The translations under genes were made by a program, and so were the position numbers. Below are positions 35,058 to 44,275 of a stretch of 64,000 nt of DNA, one piece after another (the first letter of the stretch is position 1; every line of letters begins with the position of its first letter). Origin of the DNA: Synergistaceae bacterium (lineage in GTDB: Bacteria > Synergistota > Synergistia > Synergistales > Aminobacteriaceae); contig JAHDKR010000008.1 of assembly GCA_018436785.1 (NCBI GenBank), positions 49,751 through 113,750 on the forward strand. Reading direction: 5' to 3'. The notes below the pieces were generated by a model. The model searched no databases. It saw nothing but the letters and a program-made list of their open reading frames with translations, and was not told where the DNA came from.

Positions 35058-35917
35058 GGACGAAGTTCCTCCAATAATGCAAGACTTCGGGACCATGGTA
35101 TACGGCGTATCCGTTCGATGTACGGTCCCCGGGCTGAATCCATGCAGTGCGGCTGCGAAAGAAGCGAAAACCACTGTTCAAGCGTAAAGAAGGTAAAAAA
35201 CCACCCTTTTTCATTCCGGTCGAATGTCTCGGCGGGAGTGCAAAGAAACTCGGTTCCCAAACGTTCCTTGTGAAGATATTCTGCATATCTTCGGGCGTCT
35301 TCGTTTTTTTGAAAGAGAACTGAGCCTCTCACTATTGCGCTCGCTCGTTTAAACAAATCAGCCTGTTTGATCGCGAGAGCGCGAAACTCCTCGAGCGTTC
35401 CAGAGTTCTCCATGACCAGAGAAGCGCGTCTCCGTTTTTCCTCCGAAGGCAGAAGAAAAGACTCTCTCCGCGGGATCTCGTCTTCGTTCCATCCGCGCAC
35501 ACTGTTCCGTAACGTGCGGAATTCATCCGGAGCCGTTACGTAGACGCTTACATCGACCCACCATGGGGACCCGCTTTCAAAAAGAAGAGGAATCTCCGCC
35601 ACGACCCATCCGCCCAAAGACGCCGTTCTGCGCTCCATCTCGATCCTTACGAGGGGATGCAGAAGATCGCAGAGCCAGCGGTACTCTTTTTCATCGCCGA
35701 ATGCTCTGGCGGCGACTCGGGAAGGGAGAACGGCTCCCTTCCCGTCGAAAATGCCTTCTCCCCACCGGAAGCCGGCTGCTGTGATGATTTCCGGACGTGT
35801 CCAGAGCATGCGGACGATCTCGTCCGCATCGATCACAGACGCTCCCGCTTCCCTCCAGAAAGCAGTCAGCGTCGATTTACCAGCCCCAACGTCTCCTGTT
35901 ACCGCTGAAACCAACAT
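35054..35917 (-). CDS. coaE: Dephospho-CoA kinase with C-terminal extension
   Basis: The first about 200 residues are a standard CoaE: TGDVGAGKSTLTAF P-loop at 8-16, VIDADEIVRMLW, LLHPLVRIEMERR and AEIPLLFESG. The enzyme makes the last step of CoA synthesis. Total length of 287 is about 85 residues beyond the usual 200. The extra part has the order beta-helix-beta-beta-helix by eye and ends GPYIERIRRIPWSRSLALLEEL, which resembles the CutA fold ending PYExPEIxxLP. That resemblance is weak and is inference. The start lies within the uvrD 3' end (41-base overlap). Confidence 0.88.
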   Translation of the reverse strand: MLVSAVTGDVGAGKSTLTAFWREAGASVIDADEIVRMLWTRPEIITAAGFRWGEGIFDGKGAVLPSRVAARAFGDEKEYRWLCDLLHPLVRIEMERRTASLGGWVVAEIPLLFESGSPWWVDVSVYVTAPDEFRTLRNSVRGWNEDEIPRRESFLLPSEEKRRRASLVMENSGTLEEFRALAIKQADLFKRASAIVRGSVLFQKNEDARRYAEYLHKERLGTEFLCTPAETFDRNEKGWFFTFFTLEQWFSLLSQPHCMDSARGPYIERIRRIPWSRSLALLEELRP

Positions 35918-37859
35918 GTGTTTTCTCCTCCTCGCCTCTATCGTCCACTCTTTTAAAGCGGTCGGGGATTTCCCAGAGAAAACGCGAGAGTCCGTTACGG
36001 AACGTCGTGCCGAAAAGACGGCGCGAGCGGCCCCCGGAGAGATAAAGACGCTCTTCCGCGCGGGTCATCCCCACGTAGCAGAGCCGGCGTTCCTCCTCCA
36101 TGCCTTCGCGGTCTTCAAGACATTTGAAGTGAGGAAATACAGCTTCTTCCATCCCGACGAGAAACACCACGGGGAACTCCAGCCCCTTGGCCGCATGGAG
36201 CGTCAGGAGATTGACGGCGTTGCCGTCTTCCAGATTGAGCGTTTCAAGATCTGTGAAGAGCGCCGCTTCGGCGAGCATTTCCGCGAGATCCCCTCCTGAC
36301 GGAACGATGGACCGAAGTTCCCGGATATTTTCGACTCGCTCCTCCCACCCTTCGGGGTCGTCATTTCGGAGCACTGATTCGTACCCCATCGCGTCCAGGA
36401 TATACACAAGAATATCGTTCAGATCGTCCGATTTGTGAAGAATACGCGCAAGATGCTCCGCCAGCTGCTGGAAACCGACACCCGCTTTTCCGTCGATTAT
36501 CTTGCGGGAAGCAGCGGAGCTCCAAAACTCCTCGGGCGGGAGAGGAACGGACGAATCAAGAAACTCGAAGACCTTTTCGAGAGATTTCTTGCCGAGACCG
36601 CGGGCGGGTATGTTCGCGATACGGGAGAGCGAAACGCGGTCGAAAGGGTTGACGGCGGCACGCAGAAAAGAGAGCACGTCCTTGACCTCTTTCCGTTCGT
36701 AGAAGGCCGTTCCACGCACCACCCTGTAGGGGAGGCGGTTCTCAAGGAATTTCTGCTCGTACACGCGGCTCATAGCGTTGATCCTGTAGAGCACTGCGAT
36801 ATCCCCGAAACCGTACCCCTCGCGTTCATGGAGACGATGTATCTCAGAGACCAGAAAATCCGCCTCTTCGTACTCGCTCTTCCCCAGCATCGTGTAGATT
36901 TTTTCTCCCATGTTTCGCGAAGTCCAGAGATCTTTCTTTCGCCGGGCCGCGTTCCCCTCTATGAGCGCGTTGGCCGCTCCGAGGATGTTTCCTGAAGAGC
37001 GGTAATTTTGATCAAGAACCACAACCTTCGCAGACGGGAAGTCCTTTTCGAAGTTCAGAATCATTCCCATATCGGCGCCGCGCCACCCGTAGATCGACTG
37101 ATCAGGATCTCCGACCACCATTATTTTGTTTCGGTCGCCGACAAGCTTTCGTAAAAGAAGATATTGAGGCCGGTTTACATCCTGATATTCATCCACCAAT
37201 ATCCAGGAAAGTCTCGACTGTTCTCGTGAACGAAGCTCCTCGTCTCCCGAAAGAAGTTGCAAAGGGAGCAAAAGAAGATCGTCGAAGTCGACCGCATTCT
37301 GACGCCGGAGCGCTTCGTTGTACGCGGTGAAGATATCGCCGTAGACTCCCTCTAGAAGAGGAGACTGCCCCGACGAAGGGGAACGGCAGTCGTTTTTTAC
37401 GGTGGAAATCCTATCAAGCAGCGCGGCAGCCTCGAACTGCTTCGGATCAAGGTTAAAACTTTCTATAATCTCCTTCACCAAGGAGCGGCTGTCTCCCCGG
37501 TCGAAGATAGCGAATCCTTCCCGAAGCCCGACGGAAGGCAGATGGGACCTGTTTCGGAAAAGGAAACGCAATCCGAAAGAGTGGAATGTGCACACCTGCA
37601 TATCGCCGCCCCCTTCTCCAACAAGAGACCGGACGCGATCTTTCATCTCGTTTGCTGCTTTGTTCGTGAAGGTAACGGCAAGAAAGTCCCATGGTTTGGC
37701 GGCTCCGGCGGCAATAAGGTAGGCTATCTTGTGCGTGAGGACGCGCGTTTTTCCGCTTCCGGCGCCGGCGAGCACAAGAAGAGGGCCGTCACAGTACGCC
37801 ACAGCCTCCCGCTGGCGGGGATTCAGCTTTTCCAACAGATCCCGTTCAGCTTCTGCCAT
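35877..37859 (-). CDS. pcrA: UvrD/PcrA-type superfamily 1 DNA helicase
   Basis: The ATG at 37859 after AAAGGATTG gives 660 residues. Motifs in order: LNPRQREAV (Q motif), LVLAGAGSGKTRVL (I), FLAVTFTNKAANEMKDRV (Ia), LVDEYQDVNRPQY (II), VVGDPDQSIYGWRGAD (III), LDQNYRSSGNIL (IV), NLLTLHAAKGLEFPVVF (V) and CYVGMTRAEERLYLS (VI). This is a complete 3'-5' helicase for repair and removal of RecA or polymerases. It is slightly shorter than PcrA, lacking part of the C-terminal tail. It starts 25 bases downstream of the hypB stop. Confidence 0.95.
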   Translation of the reverse strand: MAEAERDLLEKLNPRQREAVAYCDGPLLVLAGAGSGKTRVLTHKIAYLIAAGAAKPWDFLAVTFTNKAANEMKDRVRSLVGEGGGDMQVCTFHSFGLRFLFRNRSHLPSVGLREGFAIFDRGDSRSLVKEIIESFNLDPKQFEAAALLDRISTVKNDCRSPSSGQSPLLEGVYGDIFTAYNEALRRQNAVDFDDLLLLPLQLLSGDEELRSREQSRLSWILVDEYQDVNRPQYLLLRKLVGDRNKIMVVGDPDQSIYGWRGADMGMILNFEKDFPSAKVVVLDQNYRSSGNILGAANALIEGNAARRKKDLWTSRNMGEKIYTMLGKSEYEEADFLVSEIHRLHEREGYGFGDIAVLYRINAMSRVYEQKFLENRLPYRVVRGTAFYERKEVKDVLSFLRAAVNPFDRVSLSRIANIPARGLGKKSLEKVFEFLDSSVPLPPEEFWSSAASRKIIDGKAGVGFQQLAEHLARILHKSDDLNDILVYILDAMGYESVLRNDDPEGWEERVENIRELRSIVPSGGDLAEMLAEAALFTDLETLNLEDGNAVNLLTLHAAKGLEFPVVFLVGMEEAVFPHFKCLEDREGMEEERRLCYVGMTRAEERLYLSGGRSRRLFGTTFRNGLSRFLWEIPDRFKRVDDRGEEEKTHVGFSGNRRRWGW

Positions 37860-37884
37860 CTTCAATCCTTTGTTTGGGGGCTGT

Positions 37885-38550
37885 TCAGCGAACATTCGCT
37901 TTTTTCTCCTTCGCTTTGAGCTTTATAAAGCCGACCCACTGTTCGATACCGGCGCCCGAAAGAGAATCGACGTGAAACACGGGCGCGGCAGGATTGAGTT
38001 TTCGCGTATCTTCCGCAAACATCTCCATGTCGAAAGAGAGGTGGGGAAGCAGATCGGTTTTGGTCAGCAGCACCGCTTTCGCGGAAGTGAAGAGATACGG
38101 GTATTTCAGCGGTTTATCGGCACCTTCCGGAGCGCTCAGCACCGCAACCTTGAAATCCTCACCGAGGTCGAATTCCGCCGGGCAGACAAGGTTGCCGACG
38201 TTCTCGATGAAAAGAACGTCCAGCGTATCCAGCGGAAGCGATTCCATCGCTTTTTCAACAACGTTGGCTTCAAGGTGGCATCCGCCTTTTGTGTTGATCT
38301 GCACGACGGGTACGCCAAGGCGAGCCAATCGTTCCGCATCGCGGTCTGTGGCAAGATCTCCTTCGATTACAGCCATCGAGAGTCCTGCATGAAGCGCTGT
38401 TTTTTCCAGCAGGGTTGTCTTCCCGCAACCGGGAGAACCGATGATATTGACCATCAGAAGGCCCATTCGGGTATTTCTGTCCCTGATCGCGGCGGCGAAT
38501 TTCTCATCCTCCGCCATCACGGACTGTTGCAGCGTAACTATCTTATTCAT
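37885..38550 (-). CDS. hypB: Hydrogenase nickel incorporation protein HypB
   Basis: The ATG at 38550 overlaps the hypA stop (ATGA) and gives 221 residues. NIIGSPGCGKTTLLEKTA is the P-loop. VVQINTKGGCHLEANVVEKA, ENVGNLVCPAEFDLGE and LLTKTDLLPH are HypB hallmarks, including the nickel-site cysteine and histidine. There is no N-terminal His-rich or CxxCGC nickel-storage segment. It is a GTPase that loads nickel into [NiFe] hydrogenase with HypA. Other hyp genes and hydrogenase subunits are not in the window. Confidence 0.95.
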   Translation of the reverse strand: MNKIVTLQQSVMAEDEKFAAAIRDRNTRMGLLMVNIIGSPGCGKTTLLEKTALHAGLSMAVIEGDLATDRDAERLARLGVPVVQINTKGGCHLEANVVEKAMESLPLDTLDVLFIENVGNLVCPAEFDLGEDFKVAVLSAPEGADKPLKYPYLFTSAKAVLLTKTDLLPHLSFDMEMFAEDTRKLNPAAPVFHVDSLSGAGIEQWVGFIKLKAKEKKANVR

Positions 38551-38888
38551 GTTTCCTCGACCTCCACAGAATGAATTTCCAGTTCCATCCCTGCAAGCGT
38601 CTCCCTGTTGAAAGAGCCGCATAACGGACAGACTCCGGAATCCTCCCGCCAGCGATTCCCGCATTCAAGGCATCTCCATTCCAGAGGAATCTCCTCGATT
38701 TCGAGGAGCGCCCCGGAAAGCGCCGTATCTTTAACCACTGTACTGAATGCGAATTCGAGCATTTCGGGAAAAACCTGGCGAAGGGCGCCGACCCGAAGGC
38801 GAACTTTTTTTACCCTGCCCCATGCTTCGTCCTCGCACATTTTTAAAAGGGCCGATACAATCGCATCGGCAAGAGAGAGTTCATGCAT
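38547..38888 (-). CDS. hypA: Hydrogenase nickel incorporation protein HypA
   Basis: The start MHELSLADAIV at 38888 gives the conserved HypA N terminus, in which His2 binds nickel; 113 residues is the family size. A zinc site is formed by CLECGNRW and CPLCGS. HypA delivers nickel with HypB. The pair is transcribed alone, between hpf (separated by a terminator) and pcrA. Confidence 0.95.
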   Translation of the reverse strand: MHELSLADAIVSALLKMCEDEAWGRVKKVRLRVGALRQVFPEMLEFAFSTVVKDTALSGALLEIEEIPLEWRCLECGNRWREDSGVCPLCGSFNRETLAGMELEIHSVEVEET

Positions 38889-38906
38889 GCCGTTCCTCTT
38901 TTCCAG

Positions 38907-38933
38907 AAAAAAAGGACCCTTTCGGGTCCTTTT
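38907..38933 (-). terminator. Terminator between hpf and hypA
   Basis: AAGGACCC-tttc-GGGTCCTT is followed by seven T on the minus strand (A-run 38907-38913). It ends the hpf transcript just 18 bases before the hypA start, so hypA would rely on readthrough or a promoter inside this gap. Confidence 0.85.
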
Positions 38934-39077
38934 CGCATCGACGGTTACTGACGGGGAAAAACCTGCCATACCCGTTCAGGCGGGGGAAAAAACCGGAGAA
39001 TACACACATTCACCGGTACAGATCAAGTTACCGCGATCCGAAGCCCCCGCGCGAGGGGCGCCCGCTGCGACTGAAAA

Positions 39078-39614
39078 TCACTCCGAAGGCTCAAGAAGGC
39101 CGTATCCGCCGTCCTTCCGCTTGTACACCACGTTCACTATCCCGGACTCGGCGTTCTTGAACAAGAAAAACTCATGCCCAAGAAGATCCATTTGCATCGT
39201 CGCTTCTTTTGCGCTCATAGGACGCAGGGGGAAACGTTTCACCTTCACGATTTCCTCTTCGGGAGGGATAGGAAGCTCAGGCTCCACGACAGGAATCTCA
39301 AAGGAGATGTCGTGCGTTTTCAGCTGCGCTCTGTCCTTCAAATAACTCTTGTGGCGTTTGATCTGGCGTTCAAGGTTTTTGAGCGCCTGGTCGAAGGCTT
39401 TCCTCATATCGGAATCGTTCTCTTGCCCTCTCATTATTACCCCGTTGGCGTTGGAGGTAATTTCGACAGTGTACATACCACGTCCGAAACTCACCACGAT
39501 CTGGCTGTCGATGATGCGGTTGAAAAACCTCTCAAGCTTGGACATTTTGTTCTCCATGTAATCCTTGAGTTCATCTTTCATTTCGACGCCACGGGTCACG
39601 AAACGTATGTCCAT
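39078..39614 (-). CDS. hpf: Ribosome hibernation promoting factor, long form
   Basis: The 178-residue protein has the N-terminal S30AE domain (DIRFVTRGVEMKDELKDYMENK, SFGRGMYTVEI) and a C-terminal domain with VKVKRFPLRPMSAKEATMQMDLLGHEFFLF. The latter is the dimerisation tail found in long HPF. It makes 100S ribosome dimers in stationary phase. It has its own promoter and terminator. Confidence 0.95.
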   Translation of the reverse strand: MDIRFVTRGVEMKDELKDYMENKMSKLERFFNRIIDSQIVVSFGRGMYTVEITSNANGVIMRGQENDSDMRKAFDQALKNLERQIKRHKSYLKDRAQLKTHDISFEIPVVEPELPIPPEEEIVKVKRFPLRPMSAKEATMQMDLLGHEFFLFKNAESGIVNVVYKRKDGGYGLLEPSE

Positions 39615-39650
39615 GCAAATCCCTCCATTCAGACTCTGTAATATGGTATT

Positions 39651-39679
39651 ATTCTAGCACCGGGTAAGGAGAAGGGCAA
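39651..39679 (-). promoter_or_regulatory. Promoter of hpf
   Basis: TTGCCC (39674-39679) and TAGAAT (39651-39656) lie 17 bases apart on the minus strand, about 37 bases before the hpf ATG. Confidence 0.6.
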
Positions 39680-39756
39680 CAAAGGCTTTCACTCGGGGTT
39701 TTTTAAAGAATGAGTATACATCACACAAAAAAATATCATTCAGGAGGTACTGTGAA

Positions 39757-40947
39757 ATGTATGTTTCGACTAGGGCCCGGAAGATGGAACCTTCGGCGAC
39801 CCTTGCTGTAACGGCAAAGGCAAAAAGTCTCAAGCGGGAGGGCAAACCCGTTATCTCCTTCGGCGCAGGAGAGCCTGATTTCAATTCGCCTCCCTCTGCT
39901 CTTCGCTTCGCGGAAGAGGCGATGAAAAAGGGGCAAACGCACTACACTCCGGGAACAGGAATCCCCGAGCTGAGAGAAGCTGTATGCGCCTATTACAAAG
40001 AGCATTTCGGGCTTGAGTACAAACCGGCCGACGTTGTTGTGGGCGCCGGGGCCAAGCCTTTGCTTTACGAGGCGCTCGGCTGTCTTCTCGACCCGGGTGA
40101 TGAAGTGCTTGTTTTTACGCCTGCATGGGTGAGTTACGTGGAGCAGATTCGCTTTTTCGACGGGAAAGCGGTGCTCATCGACACGAGCAAAACCGATTTT
40201 GTCCCCCGGATCGAGGATGTCAGGAAAGCGGTGACTCCGAGAACGCGCGCCATGATCATCAATACGCCGAACAACCCGACCGGCGCGGTGTATGACGAAC
40301 AGTGTCTTCGAGACCTCGGCAAACTCGCTGTCGAGAAGGATATTACTATCCTTTACGACGAGATCTACGAACGCCTTGTCTACGGGAACGCTGTGCATCA
40401 CCAAATTTTGAACCTGGTTCCGGAGGCGCGAGAGCATACCATCATCATCAACGGCGTGAGCAAGGCTTTTGCGATGACCGGCTGGCGTATCGGATACGCC
40501 CTTGGCCCTTCGAGTATCATGGGGTATTTGGGCGACCTCCAGGGACACATCACATCGAACGCGTGTTCCGTTGCCCAGTGGGCCTCCGTCGGCGCCTTGA
40601 AAGAAGCCGAACAGGACGTCGTCACGATGCACAAGGCATTCAGCAAGCGCCGCGATCTCATCGTGGAACTGATGAAAGAGATGCCCTATATTTCGTTCAC
40701 GGAGCCCAAGGGCGCGTTCTACGTGTGGTTCAATATAGAGAACGCTCTTGGAAAATCCTGGAAAGGACAGTCTCTTACCGATGACACGACCTTCTGCAAG
40801 GTACTGCTTGAGTCGAAGTATGTAGCGCTTGTGCCGGGCAGCGCATTCATGGCCGACGGCAACGTGCGCATTTCGTATTCAAACTCCGAGGAGGAGATTC
40901 GCGAAGGAATGCGGCGTTTCAAGGAGTTCCTCAGCGAACTGGCGTAG
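39757..40947 (+). CDS. Class I PLP aminotransferase (aspartate aminotransferase-like)
   Basis: The 396-residue fold-type I enzyme has ISFGAGEPDFNSP, TPGTGIPELREAV, NTPNNPTGAVYD, the PLP lysine in INGVSKAFAMTGWRIGY, and the C-terminal carboxylate-binding arginine in NVRISYSNS. It groups by these motifs with the I-gamma aspartate/prephenate aminotransferases. The exact amino donor is not decided by the motifs. AGGAGG precedes the ATG. It stands alone, divergent from hpf, with a terminator after it. Confidence 0.9.
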   Translation: MYVSTRARKMEPSATLAVTAKAKSLKREGKPVISFGAGEPDFNSPPSALRFAEEAMKKGQTHYTPGTGIPELREAVCAYYKEHFGLEYKPADVVVGAGAKPLLYEALGCLLDPGDEVLVFTPAWVSYVEQIRFFDGKAVLIDTSKTDFVPRIEDVRKAVTPRTRAMIINTPNNPTGAVYDEQCLRDLGKLAVEKDITILYDEIYERLVYGNAVHHQILNLVPEAREHTIIINGVSKAFAMTGWRIGYALGPSSIMGYLGDLQGHITSNACSVAQWASVGALKEAEQDVVTMHKAFSKRRDLIVELMKEMPYISFTEPKGAFYVWFNIENALGKSWKGQSLTDDTTFCKVLLESKYVALVPGSAFMADGNVRISYSNSEEEIREGMRRFKEFLSELA

Positions 40948-40968
40948 TTCTGCCGATTGGGAATAGAA

Positions 40969-40999
40969 AGCGGAGCGTAATGTACAGAACGCTCCGCTT
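40969..40999. terminator. Terminator between the aminotransferase and the dehydrogenase genes
   Basis: AAGCGGAGCG pairs with CGCTCCGCTT. The plus strand continues into CTCTTCATTTTTT. It lies between convergent genes and may serve both. Confidence 0.7.
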
Positions 41000-41003
41000 C
41001 TCT

Positions 41004-41984
41004 TCATTTTTTGAATGCTTCCGGGTTTACCAGGTCTGCCGGGCGGCGTCCTTCGAGAGCCGCGAGTACGTTCTCCGCAGCTTTTCTCGCCATGCCTTCC
41101 CTGGCTTTAATGGTTGCGCTTCCTAGGTGCGGAAGCGTTGTTACGTTCTTCAGTGTAAGAAGCGGCTCGTCCAAGGGAACCGGTTCCTTATCGAAGACGT
41201 CGAGTCCCGCTCCCCCAATCCACCCTTCGGAGCACGCTTTGAAAAGCGCCTTCTGGTCGACAACAGGACCGCGCGAGGTGTTGATAATAAATGCGGTCTT
41301 CTTCATCGAGCGAAGCTCTTTTTCACCGATCAATCCTCGCGTTTCGCCGCTCAATGGGCAGTGAAGCGAGATAAAGTCGCTTTTAGCCAGCAGTTCTTGG
41401 AGAGAGACGCGCCTGGCGCCGAGCATGCTCTCGATTTCAGGCTTCGGAGAACGGTTGACGTAGAGGATTTCCATATCGAATCCTTTTGCCCGGCGTGCGA
41501 CCGCCTGGCCGATTTTTCCCATGCCGACGATACCCAGCACTGCTTCTGAAACGTCCGCGCCCAGCAGAAGATTGGGATGCCACGTCACCCAATCGCCCGA
41601 ACGCAGAAACTCGTTTGCCTCCACCATCCTCCGTGCGCTCGCCAAGAGAAGCGTAAACGCAATGTCTGCGGTGGCGTTCGTCAGCACATCGGGAGTGTTG
41701 GTCACCAAGACGCCCCTCCGTGTAGCCGCATCGACGTCGATATTGTCATACCCTACGGCATAATTGCTGACGACTTTCAAATTCGGACAGAGTGACAGAA
41801 GTTCATCGTCGATCCTATCCGAAAGAGTCACCAGCAAACCGTCCGCATCTGCGCCCTTTTCGAGCAGTATGCGGCGGTCTACGGGGCCGATTTCTTCCCA
41901 GACTTCGTACTCGACACGCCCATCCAACAGGCGCATTCCGGCGTCCTGTATCCTACGTGAAACATATACTTTCGGAAGAGACAC
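41004..41984 (-). CDS. D-2-hydroxyacid dehydrogenase (glyoxylate reductase-like)
   Basis: The 326-residue protein has the NAD site VLGIVGMGKIGQAVARRA and the catalytic Arg in INTSRGPVVD. The Glu is in DVFDKEPVPLDEP and the His in LPHLGSAT. The sequence SNYAVGYDNIDVDAATRRGV is typical of GyaR-type glyoxylate or hydroxypyruvate reductases. Substrate is not proven by sequence. It lies downstream of frr with a terminator between. Confidence 0.9.
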   Translation of the reverse strand: MSLPKVYVSRRIQDAGMRLLDGRVEYEVWEEIGPVDRRILLEKGADADGLLVTLSDRIDDELLSLCPNLKVVSNYAVGYDNIDVDAATRRGVLVTNTPDVLTNATADIAFTLLLASARRMVEANEFLRSGDWVTWHPNLLLGADVSEAVLGIVGMGKIGQAVARRAKGFDMEILYVNRSPKPEIESMLGARRVSLQELLAKSDFISLHCPLSGETRGLIGEKELRSMKKTAFIINTSRGPVVDQKALFKACSEGWIGGAGLDVFDKEPVPLDEPLLTLKNVTTLPHLGSATIKAREGMARKAAENVLAALEGRRPADLVNPEAFKK

Positions 41985-42008
41985 GAAAACACCTCCTGCA
42001 ACTCCCTG

Positions 42009-42034
42009 AAAAAAGGGCGGAGAAAACTCCGCCC
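42009..42034 (-). terminator. Terminator after frr
   Basis: GGGCGGAG-tttt-CTCCGCCC on the minus strand is followed by six T. It ends the rpsB-tsf-pyrH-frr transcripts. Confidence 0.93.
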
Positions 42035-42057
42035 CTGCCGATTGTGAATAGAAAAAG

Positions 42058-42615
42058 CTATTCCTCCATAATCTCTTTCTCTTTCGCTTTGAGAACCTCG
42101 TCTACCTTCTTTATGTACTCGTCGATAATATCCTGAACCTCTTTTGTATACTTTTTGAGGTCGTCTTCACTGATCTCCGAGTTCTTTTCCTTTTTCTTCA
42201 GAACGTCGTTCGAATCCCTCCGGAGGTTTCGAAGAGCGATACGTCCCTCTTCCGCATATTTGCCCACCAGTTTTGTCAGTTCAATACGACGATCTCTTGT
42301 GAGCTCCGGAAGATTCACGCGAATAATTTCGCCGTCGTTCTGCGGAGTGACTCCGAGCGAAGAGGCGAGGATTGCCTTTTCAATGAGTTTCAAAGCGCTT
42401 CTGTCGAAGGGGGCGATAGCAATTTGACGCCCCTCCGGAATGGAGACTGTGGCAATTTGCTTGACAGGCGTAGGGGCTCCGTAGTAATCCACCTTGATGT
42501 CGCTTACGAGACCGGGATGAGCGCGTCCGGTCCGAATAGCCAAGAACTCGTTCTTTAAGTGCTCAATGACCTTCTCCATTCTTTCTCTCAGTTCTTTCAG
42601 CTCAGTTTTCGGCAT
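42058..42615 (-). CDS. frr: Ribosome recycling factor
   Basis: The ATG at 42615, after AAGGAGG, gives 185 residues, the family size. FLAIRTGRAHPGLVSDIKVDYYGAPTPVKQ and VNLPELTRDRRIELTKLVGKYAEEGRIALRNLRRD are the conserved regions (cited in part). It splits post-termination ribosomes with EF-G. It closes the conserved rpsB-tsf-pyrH-frr string. Confidence 0.97.
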   Translation of the reverse strand: MPKTELKELRERMEKVIEHLKNEFLAIRTGRAHPGLVSDIKVDYYGAPTPVKQIATVSIPEGRQIAIAPFDRSALKLIEKAILASSLGVTPQNDGEIIRVNLPELTRDRRIELTKLVGKYAEEGRIALRNLRRDSNDVLKKKEKNSEISEDDLKKYTKEVQDIIDEYIKKVDEVLKAKEKEIMEE

Positions 42616-42779
42616 TCCGGAATTCCTCCTTCGATGAAGAATAGATCCCCGAAAAATGGGGGCGGAACAGTCAAGCATCCAGTGCAGAACTAAAAAACAC
42701 TCCGGCGTCTCCTTCGGCATGCGATCAGCCGACGATACGCTGGATTTCTGCGCGCGCACGTCTCTCTTTCGAGACTCTC

Positions 42780-43490
42780 CTACGCCGATACCATGGTTCC
42801 CGTGTTCTTCCCGTCAACCAGAAAATCTTTCAGGTTGCCCTTACGCAGTATGTTCAATACAACGATAGGTATGGCATTCTCCATACAGAGCGAGAAAGCG
42901 GCCGCATCCATTACCTCGAACTGACGCTGAAGAGCTTCCATATAGGTTAAGCGGTGCAGCAGAACCGCATCCGGAAATTTTTTCGGGTCCGCACTATATA
43001 TACCATCTACTTTCGTTGCTTTCAACAGGCAATCTGCTCCCACCTCCGCCGCACGAAGCGCGGCGGCCGTGTCCGTAGAGAAATAAGGAGAGCCTGTTCC
43101 TGCCGCAAAGATGACGACGCGCTCTTTTTCGAGATGACGCAAGGCCCTGCGGCGAATGTACGGTTCAGCCATTTGGCGCATCTCGATCGCTGTCTGTACA
43201 CGTGTCGGCACACCGAACTTTTCGAGAACATCCTGAAGGCAGAGGGCGTTCATAACCGTGGCCAGCATTCCCATATAGTCGGCTTGGGAACGTTCTACCC
43301 CGAGGGACTCAAGTTCTTTTCCCCGAAGCATATTGCCCCCTCCTACGACCATGGCAATCTGGATACCCGAGTGGGCGACCTCAACGATCTCCTCGCCTAT
43401 CCGCCGGACTGCGTCAAAATCGAAGCCAAATCCGTTATTTCCCGCAAGAACCTCTCCGGAGAGCTTTAAAAGAACTCTGTTGAATTTCAT
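42780..43490 (-). CDS. pyrH: Uridylate kinase
   Basis: The ATG at 43490, after GGGGAGGAA, gives 236 residues with [43 protein letters not shown] and [20 protein letters not shown]. It makes UDP from UMP as an amino acid kinase-fold hexamer. It lies between tsf and frr, though a terminator-like hairpin separates it from tsf. Confidence 0.97.
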   Translation of the reverse strand: MKFNRVLLKLSGEVLAGNNGFGFDFDAVRRIGEEIVEVAHSGIQIAMVVGGGNMLRGKELESLGVERSQADYMGMLATVMNALCLQDVLEKFGVPTRVQTAIEMRQMAEPYIRRRALRHLEKERVVIFAAGTGSPYFSTDTAAALRAAEVGADCLLKATKVDGIYSADPKKFPDAVLLHRLTYMEALQRQFEVMDAAAFSLCMENAIPIVVLNILRKGNLKDFLVDGKNTGTMVSA

Positions 43491-43524
43491 CGGAATTCCT
43501 CCCCTTCTCAAGATTTCGGGTATG

Positions 43525-43557
43525 AAAAAGGCGAGGCTTTCGGCCCCGCCTTTTTTT
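43525..43557. terminator. Terminator-like hairpin between tsf and pyrH
   Basis: AAAGGCGAGG and CCCCGCCTTT pair with one mismatch, with T-runs on both strands. On the minus strand it would lower transcription from tsf into pyrH. Confidence 0.8.
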
Positions 43558-43565
43558 ATAAAAAA

Positions 43566-44159
43566 CTATTCACCGATCGAGAATCGGGAGAAGCGTCTGA
43601 GGACAATATTTTCGCCGAGTTTTGCGATAACCTCTACGATGAGATCCTTGATCTTCTTGTCGCCGTCTCGGATCCAATTCTGCTCGAGCAGGCAGTTGAG
43701 CTCGTAGAACTTGTTGATCTTACCGTCGGCGATTTTATCGACGATATTTGCGGGTTTCCCTTCTTCAAGGGCCTGCTGCTTGTAGATCTCACGTTCTCTT
43801 TCCAACACGTCGGCGGTTACTTCCTCCGAGGAAAGGAACTGCGGCGCCGCAGCAGCGATGTGCATGCACAGTTCATGTCCAAGGTTCTGGAATTCATCTG
43901 TCTTTGCAACAAAATCAGTTTCACAGTTCAGCTCGATCAAAGCGCCGAGTTTGCCGTTCGTGTGGATATACGAGAAAACACGACCGTCTGCAGCAGTTCT
44001 GGCGGCCTTTTTTGCAGCTTTGGCGAGACCTTTTTCGCGAAGGTAGTCGATAGCCTTCTCCACGTTCCCGCCGTTTTCGGCGAGGGCGTTCTTGCAGTCC
44101 ATCATCCCCGCGCCTGTTCTTTCACGAAGTTCCTTTACAGCGCTGGCGCTAATTTCCAT
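43566..44159 (-). CDS. tsf: Elongation factor Ts
   Basis: The ATG at 44159 gives 197 residues with SAVKELRERTGAGMMDCKNAL at the start and LIELNCETDFVAKTDEF, the EF-Tu contact region. The length is that of the short EF-Ts found in Gram-positive and thermophilic bacteria. It exchanges GDP on EF-Tu. GGGAGG precedes the start. A hairpin lies between rpsB and tsf. Confidence 0.96.
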   Translation of the reverse strand: MEISASAVKELRERTGAGMMDCKNALAENGGNVEKAIDYLREKGLAKAAKKAARTAADGRVFSYIHTNGKLGALIELNCETDFVAKTDEFQNLGHELCMHIAAAAPQFLSSEEVTADVLEREREIYKQQALEEGKPANIVDKIADGKINKFYELNCLLEQNWIRDGDKKIKDLIVEVIAKLGENIVLRRFSRFSIGE

Positions 44160-44275
44160 AATAAAAAAGCCTCCCTTTCCGGTAAACAAACTTCCCCGCT
44201 CAACGAGGAAAAAATCCAATTCAGAAACACATTGAGGAACGTATTCTTCTGACAGATGGCTGAAAAACCGGCACA

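Noticed and set aside
39736..40632. 298-codon frame antisense to the aminotransferase gene
   Set aside because: Shadow frame; the aminotransferase has all PLP motifs and a good ribosome site.
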